64,000 nt of DNA, taken from positions 10,348 through 74,347 of the forward strand of contig NZ_CAMIHB010000018.1 in assembly GCF_946221635.1 (NCBI RefSeq), given 5' to 3'. The notes beneath the pieces were generated by a model. The model was not told where the DNA came from. It made no database searches and worked only from the letters and a program-made list of their open reading frames with translations. The first letter of the stretch is position 1. Each line of letters opens with the position of its first letter. The translations under genes and the position numbers were made by a program. Below are positions 9,685 through 18,186 of this stretch, one piece after another. The stretch comes from an uncultured Rhodoferax sp. (GTDB lineage Bacteria > Pseudomonadota > Gammaproteobacteria > Burkholderiales > Burkholderiaceae_C).

Positions 9685-10313
9685 AACGTCGCCACGCCCT
9701 GGTTTATGCATTATTTTGGCCTCTAGCCCCCGTGGCATTTGCGCAAGCGGCTCCTGATTTGATAGCAAATGGAGCGCCACTTCCGTTGCGTAATCTGCTC
9801 ATCGAAGTCCGCCAGGTGCAGTCCGACGACAGCCAGCGCAGCGGCGTGGAGCTGGGCAACCGACCCGGACTGCAGATGAACCAATCGCGCACCAGCGGCA
9901 CGGCCACACAACAGGCGCTGGTGCTCAATGGTCGCCCGGTGCGCCTGATGCTGCAGACCACCACACCCATCCGCCTGCTGCAGGGTTTTGTGCGCAATGG
10001 CCGGGTGGTCACCACCGTGGGCACCGTGCTGCTGGAAGCCGGCACCGGCTTCAGCGCCACACCGCGCTGGGATGGTGGTGCACTGGTGGAGCTGGAACTG
10101 GCGGCCCAGCAGGCGCTGCGCTCTGCCAACGCCATGCCGGGCGCCCAGGCGAGTGCGGGCACCAGCAGCGTGCTGGCGCTGCCGCTGGAGGAATGGACCA
10201 CGGTGGGGGAGTCGGAGCAGAGCAGTCAGTCCGGCAACAGCGGCCTCACCGGCGCCCAACAGCAGAGTGGTCAAACCCGCACCGAGGTGCAGGTGCGCGT
10301 TACGCTGCGCTAG
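9681..10313 (+). CDS. Secreted hypothetical protein with repeat-derived signal peptide
   Basis: A 210-aa protein of unrecognised family. MKRRHALVYALFWPLAPVAFAQAA looks like a Sec signal peptide with a cleavage site near AFA-QAA, so the mature protein would be periplasmic or exported. The mature part is beta-rich with short alternating hydrophobic strands (LRNLLIEVRQVQ, RPVRLMLQTTTPIRLLQGF). A Ser/Gln/Gly-rich segment (about 180-200) precedes a final strand TEVQVRVTLR. It is coupled to the Lrp gene by an ATGA overlap, and its end overlaps rhaK (convergent) by 14 bp. Codons about 10-30 coincide with a copy of the dispersed repeat at 9710-9771. I do not assign a function. Confidence 0.7.
   Translation: MKRRHALVYALFWPLAPVAFAQAAPDLIANGAPLPLRNLLIEVRQVQSDDSQRSGVELGNRPGLQMNQSRTSGTATQQALVLNGRPVRLMLQTTTPIRLLQGFVRNGRVVTTVGTVLLEAGTGFSATPRWDGGALVELELAAQQALRSANAMPGAQASAGTSSVLALPLEEWTTVGESEQSSQSGNSGLTGAQQQSGQTRTEVQVRVTLR
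9710..9771 (+). repeat. Dispersed ~60-bp repeat, copy A (inside coding sequence)
   Basis: Contains TAGCCCCCGTGG, then TTGCGCAAGCGGCT and TGATTTGATAGCAAA. It matches copy B at 23845-23912 at roughly four of five positions over 52 bp. It lies wholly within the first 31 codons of the secreted hypothetical gene, encoding the signal-peptide h-region and cleavage region. Confidence 0.75.
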
Positions 10314-11721
10314 CGATCCACTGCGCGTGGTAGGCCGCAAGGCCTGCCACAGGTGCAGCTTCTACTGGTGCCAGTTCTGAAGTGGCTGGTGCTCCCCAGC
10401 GCGACAGCAGCCAGGCGCCCCGCGCCGTGCCTTCCATGGCGTCGTGGCTGGCCAGGCAGCGCGCCTGTGGCAGCAGGGCCTGCAGCAGCGCCAGATACAG
10501 GGTGTTCTGGGCCAGTGGCCCTTCCAGCACCACGGTGCGTGGCAGGACCACGCCGCCCCAGAGCCGGTCCACCACCCAAGCAGTCGTCTGGGCGCAATAC
10601 AAAGCGGCCAAAGCGGCACGCTGGCCGGGCGGCAGAGCGGCTGGCAGCGGCTTGCCATCGCGCACGACGCACCCCTGCCGCCCCATGAAGGGGCCGCCGT
10701 GTTCCGCAAACGAGGGCGTGGCCAGCGTCGCGGAGTCCACCAGCGCCTGCACATCGGCCAGCGTGCCGGCGTCGGCGGGAGCGCCGTCCAGCAACGCGGC
10801 AAACTCGCGCCCGCCCATGAAGCGCGCCGTGGGTGTGGCGCGGCCCAGCACATCCACATTGGCCAGCATGTCGCGCTCGGCCTGCAGGCTGGCCGTGGGC
10901 GCGCCGGGCGCCATGAGCACGGTCCAGGTACCGGAAGACACCACGGTCAGCGCCGCAGAGTCCACCACCGAAGCATCCAGGTAACGCGCCAGGCAGGCGT
11001 TGCTGTCGTGCACGCCCACATGCACCTGGCAGTGCGCGGGCAGCCCCCAGGCAGCGGCCATCTCCGGGCGCACCGGGCCCAGGACGTCCCAGGCCGAACG
11101 CAGCGGCGCGAACAACGAGGCCCAGCCCCTGGCCTGGGCCAGCGCGGAAAAACTCCCTTCCTGCGGGCGCCACAAATGGGTATGGCAACCCAGGGATGAC
11201 GCTTCGCTGGCCGCCACACCACTCAGACGCCAGGCCCAGTATTGCGCATAGGGCAGCAGGCAACGCGTGCGCCGCCAGGCTTCAGGGTGCAGGTTCTGCA
11301 GGTAGAAGAGCTGGCGCGCGGCGTTCAGGCCCGCGGGCAAGTCGGGCGAGAGCGTGTGGGCAAAACCGTCCGAGGCTGCAACAAAGGCATTGGCGAGCAG
11401 TGGGTGGCCGGACAGCAGGTCATATTCATAGTCCACCGGGTCCCAGGCCAGACCCTGTTCCCCCAGCGCCACCAGCGCGGCGCCGTGGGTGGAGGTGATG
11501 ACGCGGCTGCAGCGCGCGGTGTGCGCGCAGCCACGCAGGGTCTGCGCCATCCAGACTTCCAGACCGTGCACATCCAGCGCGGGATAGCCCAGCGCCGACG
11601 GCACCGATGCGTTGGCACGCCCGAAGCGCTCCAGCACCGCGCCCTGCGCGTCCACCATGAGCAGCTTGGCGTGGCTTTTGCCGATGTCGATGACCAGCGT
11701 CAGTTCGTCGTTCACCACCAT
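10300..11721 (-). CDS. rhaK: FGGY carbohydrate kinase, probable L-rhamnulokinase
   Basis: A 473-aa FGGY-family sugar kinase. The N-terminal ATPase fold opens with LTLVIDIGKSHAKLLMVDAQ (phosphate-1 motif), and later come VHVGVHDSNACLARYL and VVSSGTWTVLMAPGAP, matching the FGGY core. The C-terminal FGGY half contains VVLEGPLAQNTLYLALLQAL. It is the last gene of the rhamnose run, 4 bp after rhaM, the position rhaK holds in the Rhizobium leguminosarum rhaSTPQUK operon, where the kinase phosphorylates L-rhamnulose and is also needed for transport. Substrate assignment rests on context; by sequence alone it could be another FGGY sugar kinase. Confidence 0.85.
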   Translation of the reverse strand: MVVNDELTLVIDIGKSHAKLLMVDAQGAVLERFGRANASVPSALGYPALDVHGLEVWMAQTLRGCAHTARCSRVITSTHGAALVALGEQGLAWDPVDYEYDLLSGHPLLANAFVAASDGFAHTLSPDLPAGLNAARQLFYLQNLHPEAWRRTRCLLPYAQYWAWRLSGVAASEASSLGCHTHLWRPQEGSFSALAQARGWASLFAPLRSAWDVLGPVRPEMAAAWGLPAHCQVHVGVHDSNACLARYLDASVVDSAALTVVSSGTWTVLMAPGAPTASLQAERDMLANVDVLGRATPTARFMGGREFAALLDGAPADAGTLADVQALVDSATLATPSFAEHGGPFMGRQGCVVRDGKPLPAALPPGQRAALAALYCAQTTAWVVDRLWGGVVLPRTVVLEGPLAQNTLYLALLQALLPQARCLASHDAMEGTARGAWLLSRWGAPATSELAPVEAAPVAGLAAYHAQWIASAA

Positions 11722-11725
11722 GCCC

Positions 11726-12058
11726 TCAGTCCATGTGGAACATGCAGGACAGCGGCTCGGCCACGGGCGATCCGTCCGGGTTGGCGCGCATGATGTCGGC
11801 CATATGGGCCCACCAGCGCTGCATCACCGGGTGCTGCGGCAGGGCGTCCATGGTGTGGCCGGGCAGGCGGCGCAGCACGGCGAACAGCACATGGTGCTCC
11901 TCGTCCAGGTAGATGCTGTAGTCGCGCACACCGGCTTGCGTCAACAGGCTGCTGAGTTCGGGCCAGATCTCGTCGTGCCGCTTTTTGTATTCCGCCACGC
12001 AGCCCGGGTTCAGGAACATGCGGAATGCCGTTTTTTCGGTAGCGACAGCGGTACTCAT
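11726..12058 (-). CDS. rhaM: L-rhamnose mutarotase
   Basis: A 110-aa mutarotase (RhaM in E. coli, RhaU in rhizobia) interconverting alpha and beta anomers of L-rhamnose, a dimeric alpha/beta ferredoxin-like fold. Family features are FRMFLNPGCVAEYKKRHDEI with the catalytic-region His and the early Tyr, DYSIYLDEEHHVLFAVL, the WWAHMADIM segment and the terminal PLSCMFHMD. The length is normal. It overlaps the preceding permease gene by 4 bp (ATGA) and is followed by the kinase after 4 bp, so it is tightly cotranscribed. Confidence 0.95.
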   Translation of the reverse strand: MSTAVATEKTAFRMFLNPGCVAEYKKRHDEIWPELSSLLTQAGVRDYSIYLDEEHHVLFAVLRRLPGHTMDALPQHPVMQRWWAHMADIMRANPDGSPVAEPLSCMFHMD

Positions 12059-13017
12059 GCGCGGGCTCCCGGGTGGCGGAAGAAGCGCGGCAGCACCATG
12101 GAGACGATGAGCAACGCGCCGATCACCATGCTCATGACGATGCCGGTGACGTTGGCCATGCCCATGGCAAAGGTGAACAGGCCCAGCAGCAGCACGGCCA
12201 GCATGGTGCCCACGATGCTGCCGCGCCCGCCTTCGATGGCCACGCCGCCCAGAATCACCATGGTGATGGCGTCCAGCTCCCAGCCCATGGCGATGTTGGG
12301 GCGGGTACTGCCAATGCGGCCGGTCAGCATCAGCGCGGCCAGCGCCGCCATGAGGCCGGCGAACACGAACAGTGCCATGCGATAACGGTCTACCTCGATC
12401 CCCGAGAAGCGCGCGGCCACCGGATTGGCGCCAATCGCATAAAGGCGCCGGCCAAGCACGGTGCGATGCAGCACCACGCCCACCACCAGGGCGCAGACCA
12501 GCAGGATGGCGAACTCGATGGGCACGGTCAGCCAGCGCACGCCGATCACGTCACCCACATAGCTGTTGCCCAGGGTGGAAAACACCTCGGGGTAGCCCGA
12601 GATGGCCTGGTCGCCCAGCGCCACCAGGGCCAGGCCGCGGTACAGCGACAGCGTGCCGATGGTGACTACGATGGAGGGCAGCTTGTAGCGCGTGACCAGC
12701 ACGCCGTTCACAGCACCGGCTACACCGCCGGTAACAAAGGCCGCCAACGTCATGCCCAGCGCACCGGCACCCGCCTTCATCGCATAACCCATGGCCAGCG
12801 AACTGAGCGCAAGGATGGCGGCGATGGACAGGTCAATCTCGCCGGTGATGATGAGCAGGGCCAGCGCCAGCGCGAGGATGCCCTTCTCGCTGAAATTGAA
12901 GGTGCTGTCGGCCAGTGCGTCAGGCGTCATGAAGCCCGGCTGGGCGATGCCAAACACCACCAGCAGCACGACCAGCAGGGCCAGCAGCACGCGTTCCCAT
13001 GTGTTCCAGGCCTTCAT
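12055..13017 (-). CDS. rhaQ: Rhamnose ABC transporter permease (RhaQ-like)
   Basis: A 320-aa BPD_transp_2 inner-membrane permease of the ribose/rhamnose ABC importer type, with about eight to ten hydrophobic segments. The conserved cytoplasmic loop reads RLYAIGANPVAARFSGIEVD and is followed by GWELDAITMVILGGVAIEGG. I start it at the ATG at 13017 (MKAWNTWERVLLALLVV), which overlaps the end of the preceding permease by 4 bp; the open frame continues upstream only because it runs antisense-like through that gene. It pairs with RhaP to form the membrane channel. Confidence 0.93.
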   Translation of the reverse strand: MKAWNTWERVLLALLVVLLVVFGIAQPGFMTPDALADSTFNFSEKGILALALALLIITGEIDLSIAAILALSSLAMGYAMKAGAGALGMTLAAFVTGGVAGAVNGVLVTRYKLPSIVVTIGTLSLYRGLALVALGDQAISGYPEVFSTLGNSYVGDVIGVRWLTVPIEFAILLVCALVVGVVLHRTVLGRRLYAIGANPVAARFSGIEVDRYRMALFVFAGLMAALAALMLTGRIGSTRPNIAMGWELDAITMVILGGVAIEGGRGSIVGTMLAVLLLGLFTFAMGMANVTGIVMSMVIGALLIVSMVLPRFFRHPGARA

Positions 13018-14021
13018 GCTGTCGCTCCTTGTGTCGTCGCCGTAGTCATCGCCTTGTGTTCCAGAATCTGGCGCCCTGCGCGCCGCTCGGCCCGGGCATT
13101 CACCGTCACAGAAATCAGAATCACGGCACCGGCAATCGCCTGCTGCCAGAAGGGCGAGACCTGGATCACCGGCAGCGCGCCGTTGACCACGCCGATGAAC
13201 AGGACACCCAGCGCCGCGCCCAGCACGGAACCCACGCCACCGCCAATGCTCACGCCGCCAATCACGCAGGCCGCCACCACGGTCAACTCGTAACCCGCAG
13301 CGAGCTCGGTGTAGGCGATGGAATAACGCCCCACCCACAGCAGCCCGGCCAACCCGGCCAGCATTCCGGACAGCGTGTAAACCATCATGAGCCGCTTGTT
13401 GGCCGAGATGCCCACATAGGCCGCCGCATGCGGGTTGCCGCCCAGGGCGTAAATTTCGCGGCCCTCGCGGCGCAGCTTGAGGAACACAGCGGTCAGCGCC
13501 AGCACGGCCAGCGCAAACCACACCAGGGCCGGCAAGCCCAGCCACTCCTGGCGCGGCAGACCCTTGATGACGTCGTGGATATCCTGATCCGACACCCAGG
13601 CACCCTTGCTCGCCACAAAGATGGCGCCCCGGTAGGCCGACAGCGTGCCCAGCGTGACCACGATGGGTGGCAGCTCGAAGCGGGTGATGAGCCAACCGTT
13701 CACCGCACCCAGCAGCGCACCCACGCCCAAGGCGAGCACCAGCAATACAGGTACCGAAGCACCCGGCCAGGCCTTGCCGATGAGCGCACACACCATGCCG
13801 GTGAGGGCCAGGTTGGAGGCCACGGACAGGTCAATGCCGCGCGTCAACAGCACCAGCATCTGGCCCATGACGAGGATGGCGAGGATGGCCGAGTCGTTGG
13901 CAATGTCCAGGCCGTTGCGCCAGGTCAGGAACACGGGCGCGCGGGCGCCCACGGCCAGCGCGATGGCAGCGATGATGGCCAGAAGCAGCCATTCGCGGCG
14001 AATCGATTTCAGGGAGTTCAT
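13014..14021 (-). CDS. rhaP: Rhamnose ABC transporter permease (RhaP-like)
   Basis: A 335-aa paralogue of the downstream permease. It has about ten membrane segments, the EAA-like loop EIYALGGNPHAAAYVGISAN, and GYELTVVAACVIGGVSIGGG. A short C-terminal cytoplasmic tail follows the last helix. The start (MNSLKSIRREWLLLAIIAA) overlaps the ATPase stop by 4 bp, and its own stop overlaps rhaQ by 4 bp. The paired permeases with one two-domain ATPase and one binding protein are the standard set-up of CUT2 sugar importers. Confidence 0.93.
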   Translation of the reverse strand: MNSLKSIRREWLLLAIIAAIALAVGARAPVFLTWRNGLDIANDSAILAILVMGQMLVLLTRGIDLSVASNLALTGMVCALIGKAWPGASVPVLLVLALGVGALLGAVNGWLITRFELPPIVVTLGTLSAYRGAIFVASKGAWVSDQDIHDVIKGLPRQEWLGLPALVWFALAVLALTAVFLKLRREGREIYALGGNPHAAAYVGISANKRLMMVYTLSGMLAGLAGLLWVGRYSIAYTELAAGYELTVVAACVIGGVSIGGGVGSVLGAALGVLFIGVVNGALPVIQVSPFWQQAIAGAVILISVTVNARAERRAGRQILEHKAMTTATTQGATA

Positions 14022-15562
14022 GCTGCAAGCGCCTCCTGCGCAGTGGCGGGTTCGGCGGCACAGGCTACCGGCGCAGCGGCCAGGCCCGAGGCCGCGGCCA
14101 CGATCTGTTCGGCGTGCGCATGCGCACGGTCAAATTCGGCCACCTGCACGCCACGGCGCATGACGATGGTACGGTGCGCCAGGTGCATCACCTCGGGCAA
14201 TTCGCTGGACACCAGGATCACGGCCAGGCCCTGCTCCACCATCTCGGCAATGAGCTGGTAGACGGCCTGCTTGGCACCCACGTCGATGCCTTTGGTGGGC
14301 TCGTCCAAGATCACGATGCGCGGGTCCAGCCCCAGCCACTTGGCGATTACCACCTTCTGCTGGTTACCACCGGACAGGCCGGACAGCAGCGTGTCGGGCG
14401 AGTGGGTCTTGATGCGCAGGCGCTCTACCATGCGCTGGCACAACGCCGATTCGCGCACCTTGGACAGCCACAGGCCACGCGCAAAGCGCGAGAGGCCCGC
14501 CAGGCTGATGTTGTGCTCCACCGAGAAGCCCAGGATGCCGCCCTGGCGCTGGCGCTCCTCGGGCACATAGGCAATGCCAGCCGCAATCGCGTCACCGGGG
14601 CGGCGCGCGTGCAGGGCCTGGCCGCAGACGGTGAACTCACCCTGCGCTGCCGGGTTCAGGCCCATGATGGCCAGCATGGCCTCGCTGCGACCCGAGCCCA
14701 CCAGGCCGTAAAAGCCCAGGATCTCGCCGCGGCGCAGCGCAAAGGCCACATTGCTGAATTCAGTGGGGTGCGACAGGTTCTTCACCGTCATCACCACCTC
14801 ACCGGGGGTGGACGCAATGTGCGGGTAAATCTGGTCGATGGCGCGCCCAGCCATGAGTTTGACGAGCTCCTGTTCGGTGGCATCGGCAATGGCGCCGCTG
14901 CCCACGGCAGCACCATCGCGCAGCACCACATAGCGGTCGGCCACGGCAAAGATTTCGTCAAACTTGTGGGTGATGAAGATCACACCCACACCCTGGTCGC
15001 GCAACTGGCGCACGATGCCGTAGAAGTCGCGGATCTCGGCCTGCGACAAGGCAGCCGTGGGCTCGTCCAGAATCACCACCAGGGCCTTCTGCGACAGGGC
15101 CCGTGCAATCTCCACCAGGTGGCGCTCGGCCAGGCTCAGGTCCTTGACCAGTGTGGTGGCCTGGAAGCGCGCACCGATCTGGTCCAGCACGGCCTGCGCC
15201 TGCGTGTTCATCGCAGTCCAGTCGATGAAGGGACCGCGCATGAGGTGGCGACCCACAAAGATGTTTTCGGCCACGCTGAGTTCTTCGAACATCACCGTTT
15301 CCTGGTGCACTGCCAGGATGCCTGCGGCCTGCGAGGCCTGTGCATTGGCAAAGCTCTGCACCTTGCCGTTGAGCGTGATCACGCCTTCGTCCACCGGCAC
15401 CACGCCGGTGAGCATCTTGACCAGCGTGGACTTGCCCGCGCCGTTCTCGCCCACCAGGGCCAGCACCTCTCCGGCCCGCAAATCCAGATCCACCCCACGC
15501 AGCGCATGGGTTGCGCCATAGCGCTTGTGGATGGTCCGCAGGCTCAGCAATACATCAGACAT
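14018..15562 (-). CDS. rhaT: Rhamnose ABC transporter ATP-binding protein (RhaT-like)
   Basis: A 514-aa CUT2-type ATPase with two nucleotide-binding domains. The first has Walker A GENGAGKSTL (about 40), a variant signature LSLAERHLVEIARAL and Walker B VVILDEPTAAL. The second has the degenerate P-loop GLVGSGRSEAML usual in this subfamily, a canonical signature LSGGNQQKVVIAKWL, and RIVILDEPTKGIDVG. I use ATG 15562 (MSDVLLSLRTIHKRYGATHA), because the seven codons further upstream add nothing conserved. The name follows the rhizobial operon; it is unrelated to E. coli RhaT, a proton symporter. A 190-bp gap containing a repeat separates it from rhaS. Confidence 0.94.
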   Translation of the reverse strand: MSDVLLSLRTIHKRYGATHALRGVDLDLRAGEVLALVGENGAGKSTLVKMLTGVVPVDEGVITLNGKVQSFANAQASQAAGILAVHQETVMFEELSVAENIFVGRHLMRGPFIDWTAMNTQAQAVLDQIGARFQATTLVKDLSLAERHLVEIARALSQKALVVILDEPTAALSQAEIRDFYGIVRQLRDQGVGVIFITHKFDEIFAVADRYVVLRDGAAVGSGAIADATEQELVKLMAGRAIDQIYPHIASTPGEVVMTVKNLSHPTEFSNVAFALRRGEILGFYGLVGSGRSEAMLAIMGLNPAAQGEFTVCGQALHARRPGDAIAAGIAYVPEERQRQGGILGFSVEHNISLAGLSRFARGLWLSKVRESALCQRMVERLRIKTHSPDTLLSGLSGGNQQKVVIAKWLGLDPRIVILDEPTKGIDVGAKQAVYQLIAEMVEQGLAVILVSSELPEVMHLAHRTIVMRRGVQVAEFDRAHAHAEQIVAAASGLAAAPVACAAEPATAQEALAA

Positions 15563-15654
15563 GATAAGAATCCAACATTCCAAAAAATAGGGGCATCTAC
15601 CCGAGAGCGATGCCCCACGAACTTATCCGCTGAACGTGCTGTCAGCCGGAGCGC

Positions 15655-15750
15655 ACCCTCAGAAACACCGCAGAACCGGCTCTGCCGGGCTGCTGGTGTT
15701 GCCCCCTGCAAGGGGGGAGGCGAAAGTGCGCAGCACTGCAGCCACGGGGG
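15655..15750 (-). repeat. GC-rich dispersed repeat, second family, copy 1
   Basis: Between rhaS and rhaT. On the minus strand it has TGCGCACTTTCGCC, a run CCCCCC-TTGCAGGGGG able to fold into a hairpin, and GCCCGGCAGAGCCGG. It aligns with the copy at 44802-44872. In an operon where the binding protein is normally made in excess, a hairpin just after rhaS could protect its message; that role is inference. Confidence 0.55.
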
Positions 15751-15752
15751 TG

Positions 15753-16745
15753 TTAGAAAAATTTGGCAAATTTTTCCACGTTGGAGGCATCGTACGTGAA
15801 CGGTTCGGCCATGGCGGCTTCGCCGTTGGCGTCCAGTGTCACGGTGCCGACACGGCCCAGGGACACCTTGTCACCGGCCTTGCCGGTGACCTTGCCCGAG
15901 ATGAACTGGCTGGCCGCATAGATGGAGGAGTAGCCCAGGTCGATGGGGTTCCAGATCGCGAAGGACTTGACCGCGCCGCTCTTCACGTGGCCGGCCATTT
16001 CCGAGGGCAGACCCAGACCGGTCACGAAGATCGCGCCCACCTTCTTCTCGTCCTGCACGGCCTTGGCAGCGGCGGCCACACCCACGGTGGTGGGGGCGAT
16101 GATGGCCTTCAGGTTGGGGTAGCTCTTGAACAGGCCCTGGGCTTCGCGGTAGCTCTTGTCGGTCTGGTCGTCACCGTAGACCACGCTCACCAGCTTCAGG
16201 CCCTTGTAAGCGGGTTGGGCCAGCACCTTCTTGGCTTCCTCGATCCAGATGTTCTGGTTGGTGGCCTGGGCGGTGGCGGACAGCACGGCCACTTCACCGG
16301 TGGCGCCAATGGCTTCCTGTGTCATCTTGACGAGCTTCTCACCGATCAGCGGGTTGCTGGAAGGATTCAGGTGCATGAGGCGGCCATCCTTGCGCACGCC
16401 GGAGTCAAACGACAGCACCTTGATGCCGCGGTCCATGGCGCGCTTGAGCACGGGGGCGAGGGCATCTGGGTCGTTGGCGGAGATCACGATGGCGGACACC
16501 TTTTGCGCGATCAGCGAATTCACGATTTCGATCTGGCCTTCGGCCGTCGCCTTGGCGGGGCCGGTGTAGATGATCTCGACGTTCTTGAGCTCCTTGGCGG
16601 CCTCCTGCGCGCCCTGGTTGGCGGCGTCAAAAAAGCCATTGCCCAGACTCTTCACCACCAGGGCGATCTTGTCGGCAGCGAAGGCGGGGCTGACCAGGGC
16701 CGCGCTCAACGCAACAGCCAACAGGGTCTTGATTTGTTTTTTCAT
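15753..16745 (-). CDS. rhaS: Rhamnose ABC transporter substrate-binding protein
   Basis: A 330-aa periplasmic binding protein of the peripla_BP_4 type. The start at 16745 (MKKQIKTLLAVALSAALVSP) follows an AGGAGA box and opens a clean signal peptide cleaved near AFA-ADK; upstream codons are dropped. Typical family segments are GNGFFDAANQGAQEAAKEL, IVNSLIAQKVSAIVISANDP and IKVLSFDSGV. It would capture L-rhamnose for the RhaTPQ importer. It matches the rhizobial binding-protein position and is not the AraC regulator RhaS of E. coli. Separated from rhaI by 131 bp, so a separate promoter is possible. Confidence 0.93.
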   Translation of the reverse strand: MKKQIKTLLAVALSAALVSPAFAADKIALVVKSLGNGFFDAANQGAQEAAKELKNVEIIYTGPAKATAEGQIEIVNSLIAQKVSAIVISANDPDALAPVLKRAMDRGIKVLSFDSGVRKDGRLMHLNPSSNPLIGEKLVKMTQEAIGATGEVAVLSATAQATNQNIWIEEAKKVLAQPAYKGLKLVSVVYGDDQTDKSYREAQGLFKSYPNLKAIIAPTTVGVAAAAKAVQDEKKVGAIFVTGLGLPSEMAGHVKSGAVKSFAIWNPIDLGYSSIYAASQFISGKVTGKAGDKVSLGRVGTVTLDANGEAAMAEPFTYDASNVEKFAKFF

Positions 16746-16876
16746 GCGTGTCTCCTGTGATTTGTTAGTAGCAAAAATTGGCACGAAGGCCGGTCTCGAT
16801 ACCGACCGCACGCACCAGAGGCTGGCAGCGTGAACCGGGTTCGATGGGGAGTGCGACATTGCCCATGCAAGGTCGC

Positions 16877-18166
16877 TCAAACAATGCCGCTGCTGGGGCC
16901 GCTGGCCGGGCGGATAGCCGCCATCTGCTGGCGGTAGCCGCTGGCGCGGTAGGCCAGAACCGGGTCGGCAGCGCCGCCCGCTTCGATGCGAATCTTTTGC
17001 AGCAGGGGCGTCACATCGGTGTGGAAGGCCTGCTTCAGCGTCTGGGCTGCCATCAGCACGTCGTTGCTGTCCTGGTAAGCGGTCAGCGCCTTGCGGTCCA
17101 CCAGCAGGGCCTGGGCATAGCAGCGCTGCACGGTCACGGCGCTGGTCATCAGGCTCTCGATGGGGTCGGTCACGTTGTGCGACTGGTCCAGCATGTAAGC
17201 GGGGTCGAACTCTGCGGCACCGGTCTGCGCGGCGTCCACCAGTTCGTTGAACACCAGGAACAGCTGATACGGGTTGATGCTGCCGCTGTCGAGGTCGTCG
17301 TCGCCGTACTTGCTGTCGTTGAAATGGAAACCAGCCAGCTTTTGCGCATGCACCAAACGCGCCACGATCAGCTCGATATTGGTGTTGGGTGCGTGGTGAC
17401 CCAGGTCCACCAGACAGCGGGCCTTGGGGCCCAATGTCTGTGCGGCCAGGAGGCTGCTGCCCCAGTCCTGGATCACCGTGGCGTAGAAGGCGGGCTCGAA
17501 CATCTTGTGCTCAAGGAACATGCGCCAGTCGGCAGGCAGTGCGTCATAAATCTGGCGGTTGCTATCCAGGTAGCGTTCGAACTGGCGACGGAAATGGCTT
17601 TGGCCCGGGAAGTTGGAACCATCACCAATCCACACGGTCAGCGCCTTGCTACCGAGTTGCTTGCCAATCTCGATGCACTCCAGGTTGTGGGCCACGGCCT
17701 GGGCGCGCACGGCAGCATCCGCATGGGTCAGGCTGCCGAACTTGTAGGACAGCGGCTGGTCTTTCTGGTCGGAGAAGGTATTGGAGTTCACCGCATCAAA
17801 GCCCACACCGTTGGCCTCCGCGTGCTGGCGCAGCTCCCTGTAGTCGCTCACCTTGTCCCAGGGGAAGTGGGGCGACACGGTGGGTGTGCAGCGCACCAGC
17901 TGCTGGATCACGCCGCAGTCCTGGATCTTGTCGAACACATGGCGTGGCTCGCCCTGGCCGGGGAAGCGCGCAAAGCGGGTGCCACCGGTGCCCACCCCCC
18001 AGCTGGGTACGGCCACGGCGAATTGCGCCACCTGGGCCTTGAGAACGGCAATGTCCACGCCGCGGCGGGCCAGTTGTTCGCCCAGGGTCTCGTAGTCCAG
18101 GTTCACGCGGGCCGCGGCCTGGGCGTTGTGGTCGGCAATCAGGCCGGTGTTGATCTGTTGTGTCAT
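16877..18166 (-). CDS. rhaI: L-rhamnose isomerase, Pseudomonas stutzeri type
   Basis: A 429-aa metal-dependent aldose-ketose isomerase converting L-rhamnose to L-rhamnulose. It closely follows the P. stutzeri L-rhamnose isomerase as I recall it: FVAVPSWGVGTGGTRFARFP-like (here QFAVAVPSWGVGTGGTRF), ECIEIGKQLGSKALTVWIGD, SEHKM-type segment EHKMFEPAFYATV, CLVDLGHHAPNTNIE and FHFNDSKYGDDDLDSG. The Glu, Asp and His residues in these segments are the metal and substrate ligands of that family. This family is distinct from E. coli RhaA and can act on D-allose and D-psicose. It lies 20 bp downstream of rhaD. Confidence 0.96.
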   Translation of the reverse strand: MTQQINTGLIADHNAQAAARVNLDYETLGEQLARRGVDIAVLKAQVAQFAVAVPSWGVGTGGTRFARFPGQGEPRHVFDKIQDCGVIQQLVRCTPTVSPHFPWDKVSDYRELRQHAEANGVGFDAVNSNTFSDQKDQPLSYKFGSLTHADAAVRAQAVAHNLECIEIGKQLGSKALTVWIGDGSNFPGQSHFRRQFERYLDSNRQIYDALPADWRMFLEHKMFEPAFYATVIQDWGSSLLAAQTLGPKARCLVDLGHHAPNTNIELIVARLVHAQKLAGFHFNDSKYGDDDLDSGSINPYQLFLVFNELVDAAQTGAAEFDPAYMLDQSHNVTDPIESLMTSAVTVQRCYAQALLVDRKALTAYQDSNDVLMAAQTLKQAFHTDVTPLLQKIRIEAGGAADPVLAYRASGYRQQMAAIRPASGPSSGIV

Positions 18167-18186
18167 GTCTCGTCTGTCCGTGTGTC

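Noticed and set aside
12055..13791. A single 578-codon gene covering rhaQ and part of rhaP
   Set aside because: The upstream part lies in a different frame of rhaP and has Arg/Gly/Cys-rich composition; the permease begins at 13017 with an ATGA overlap.
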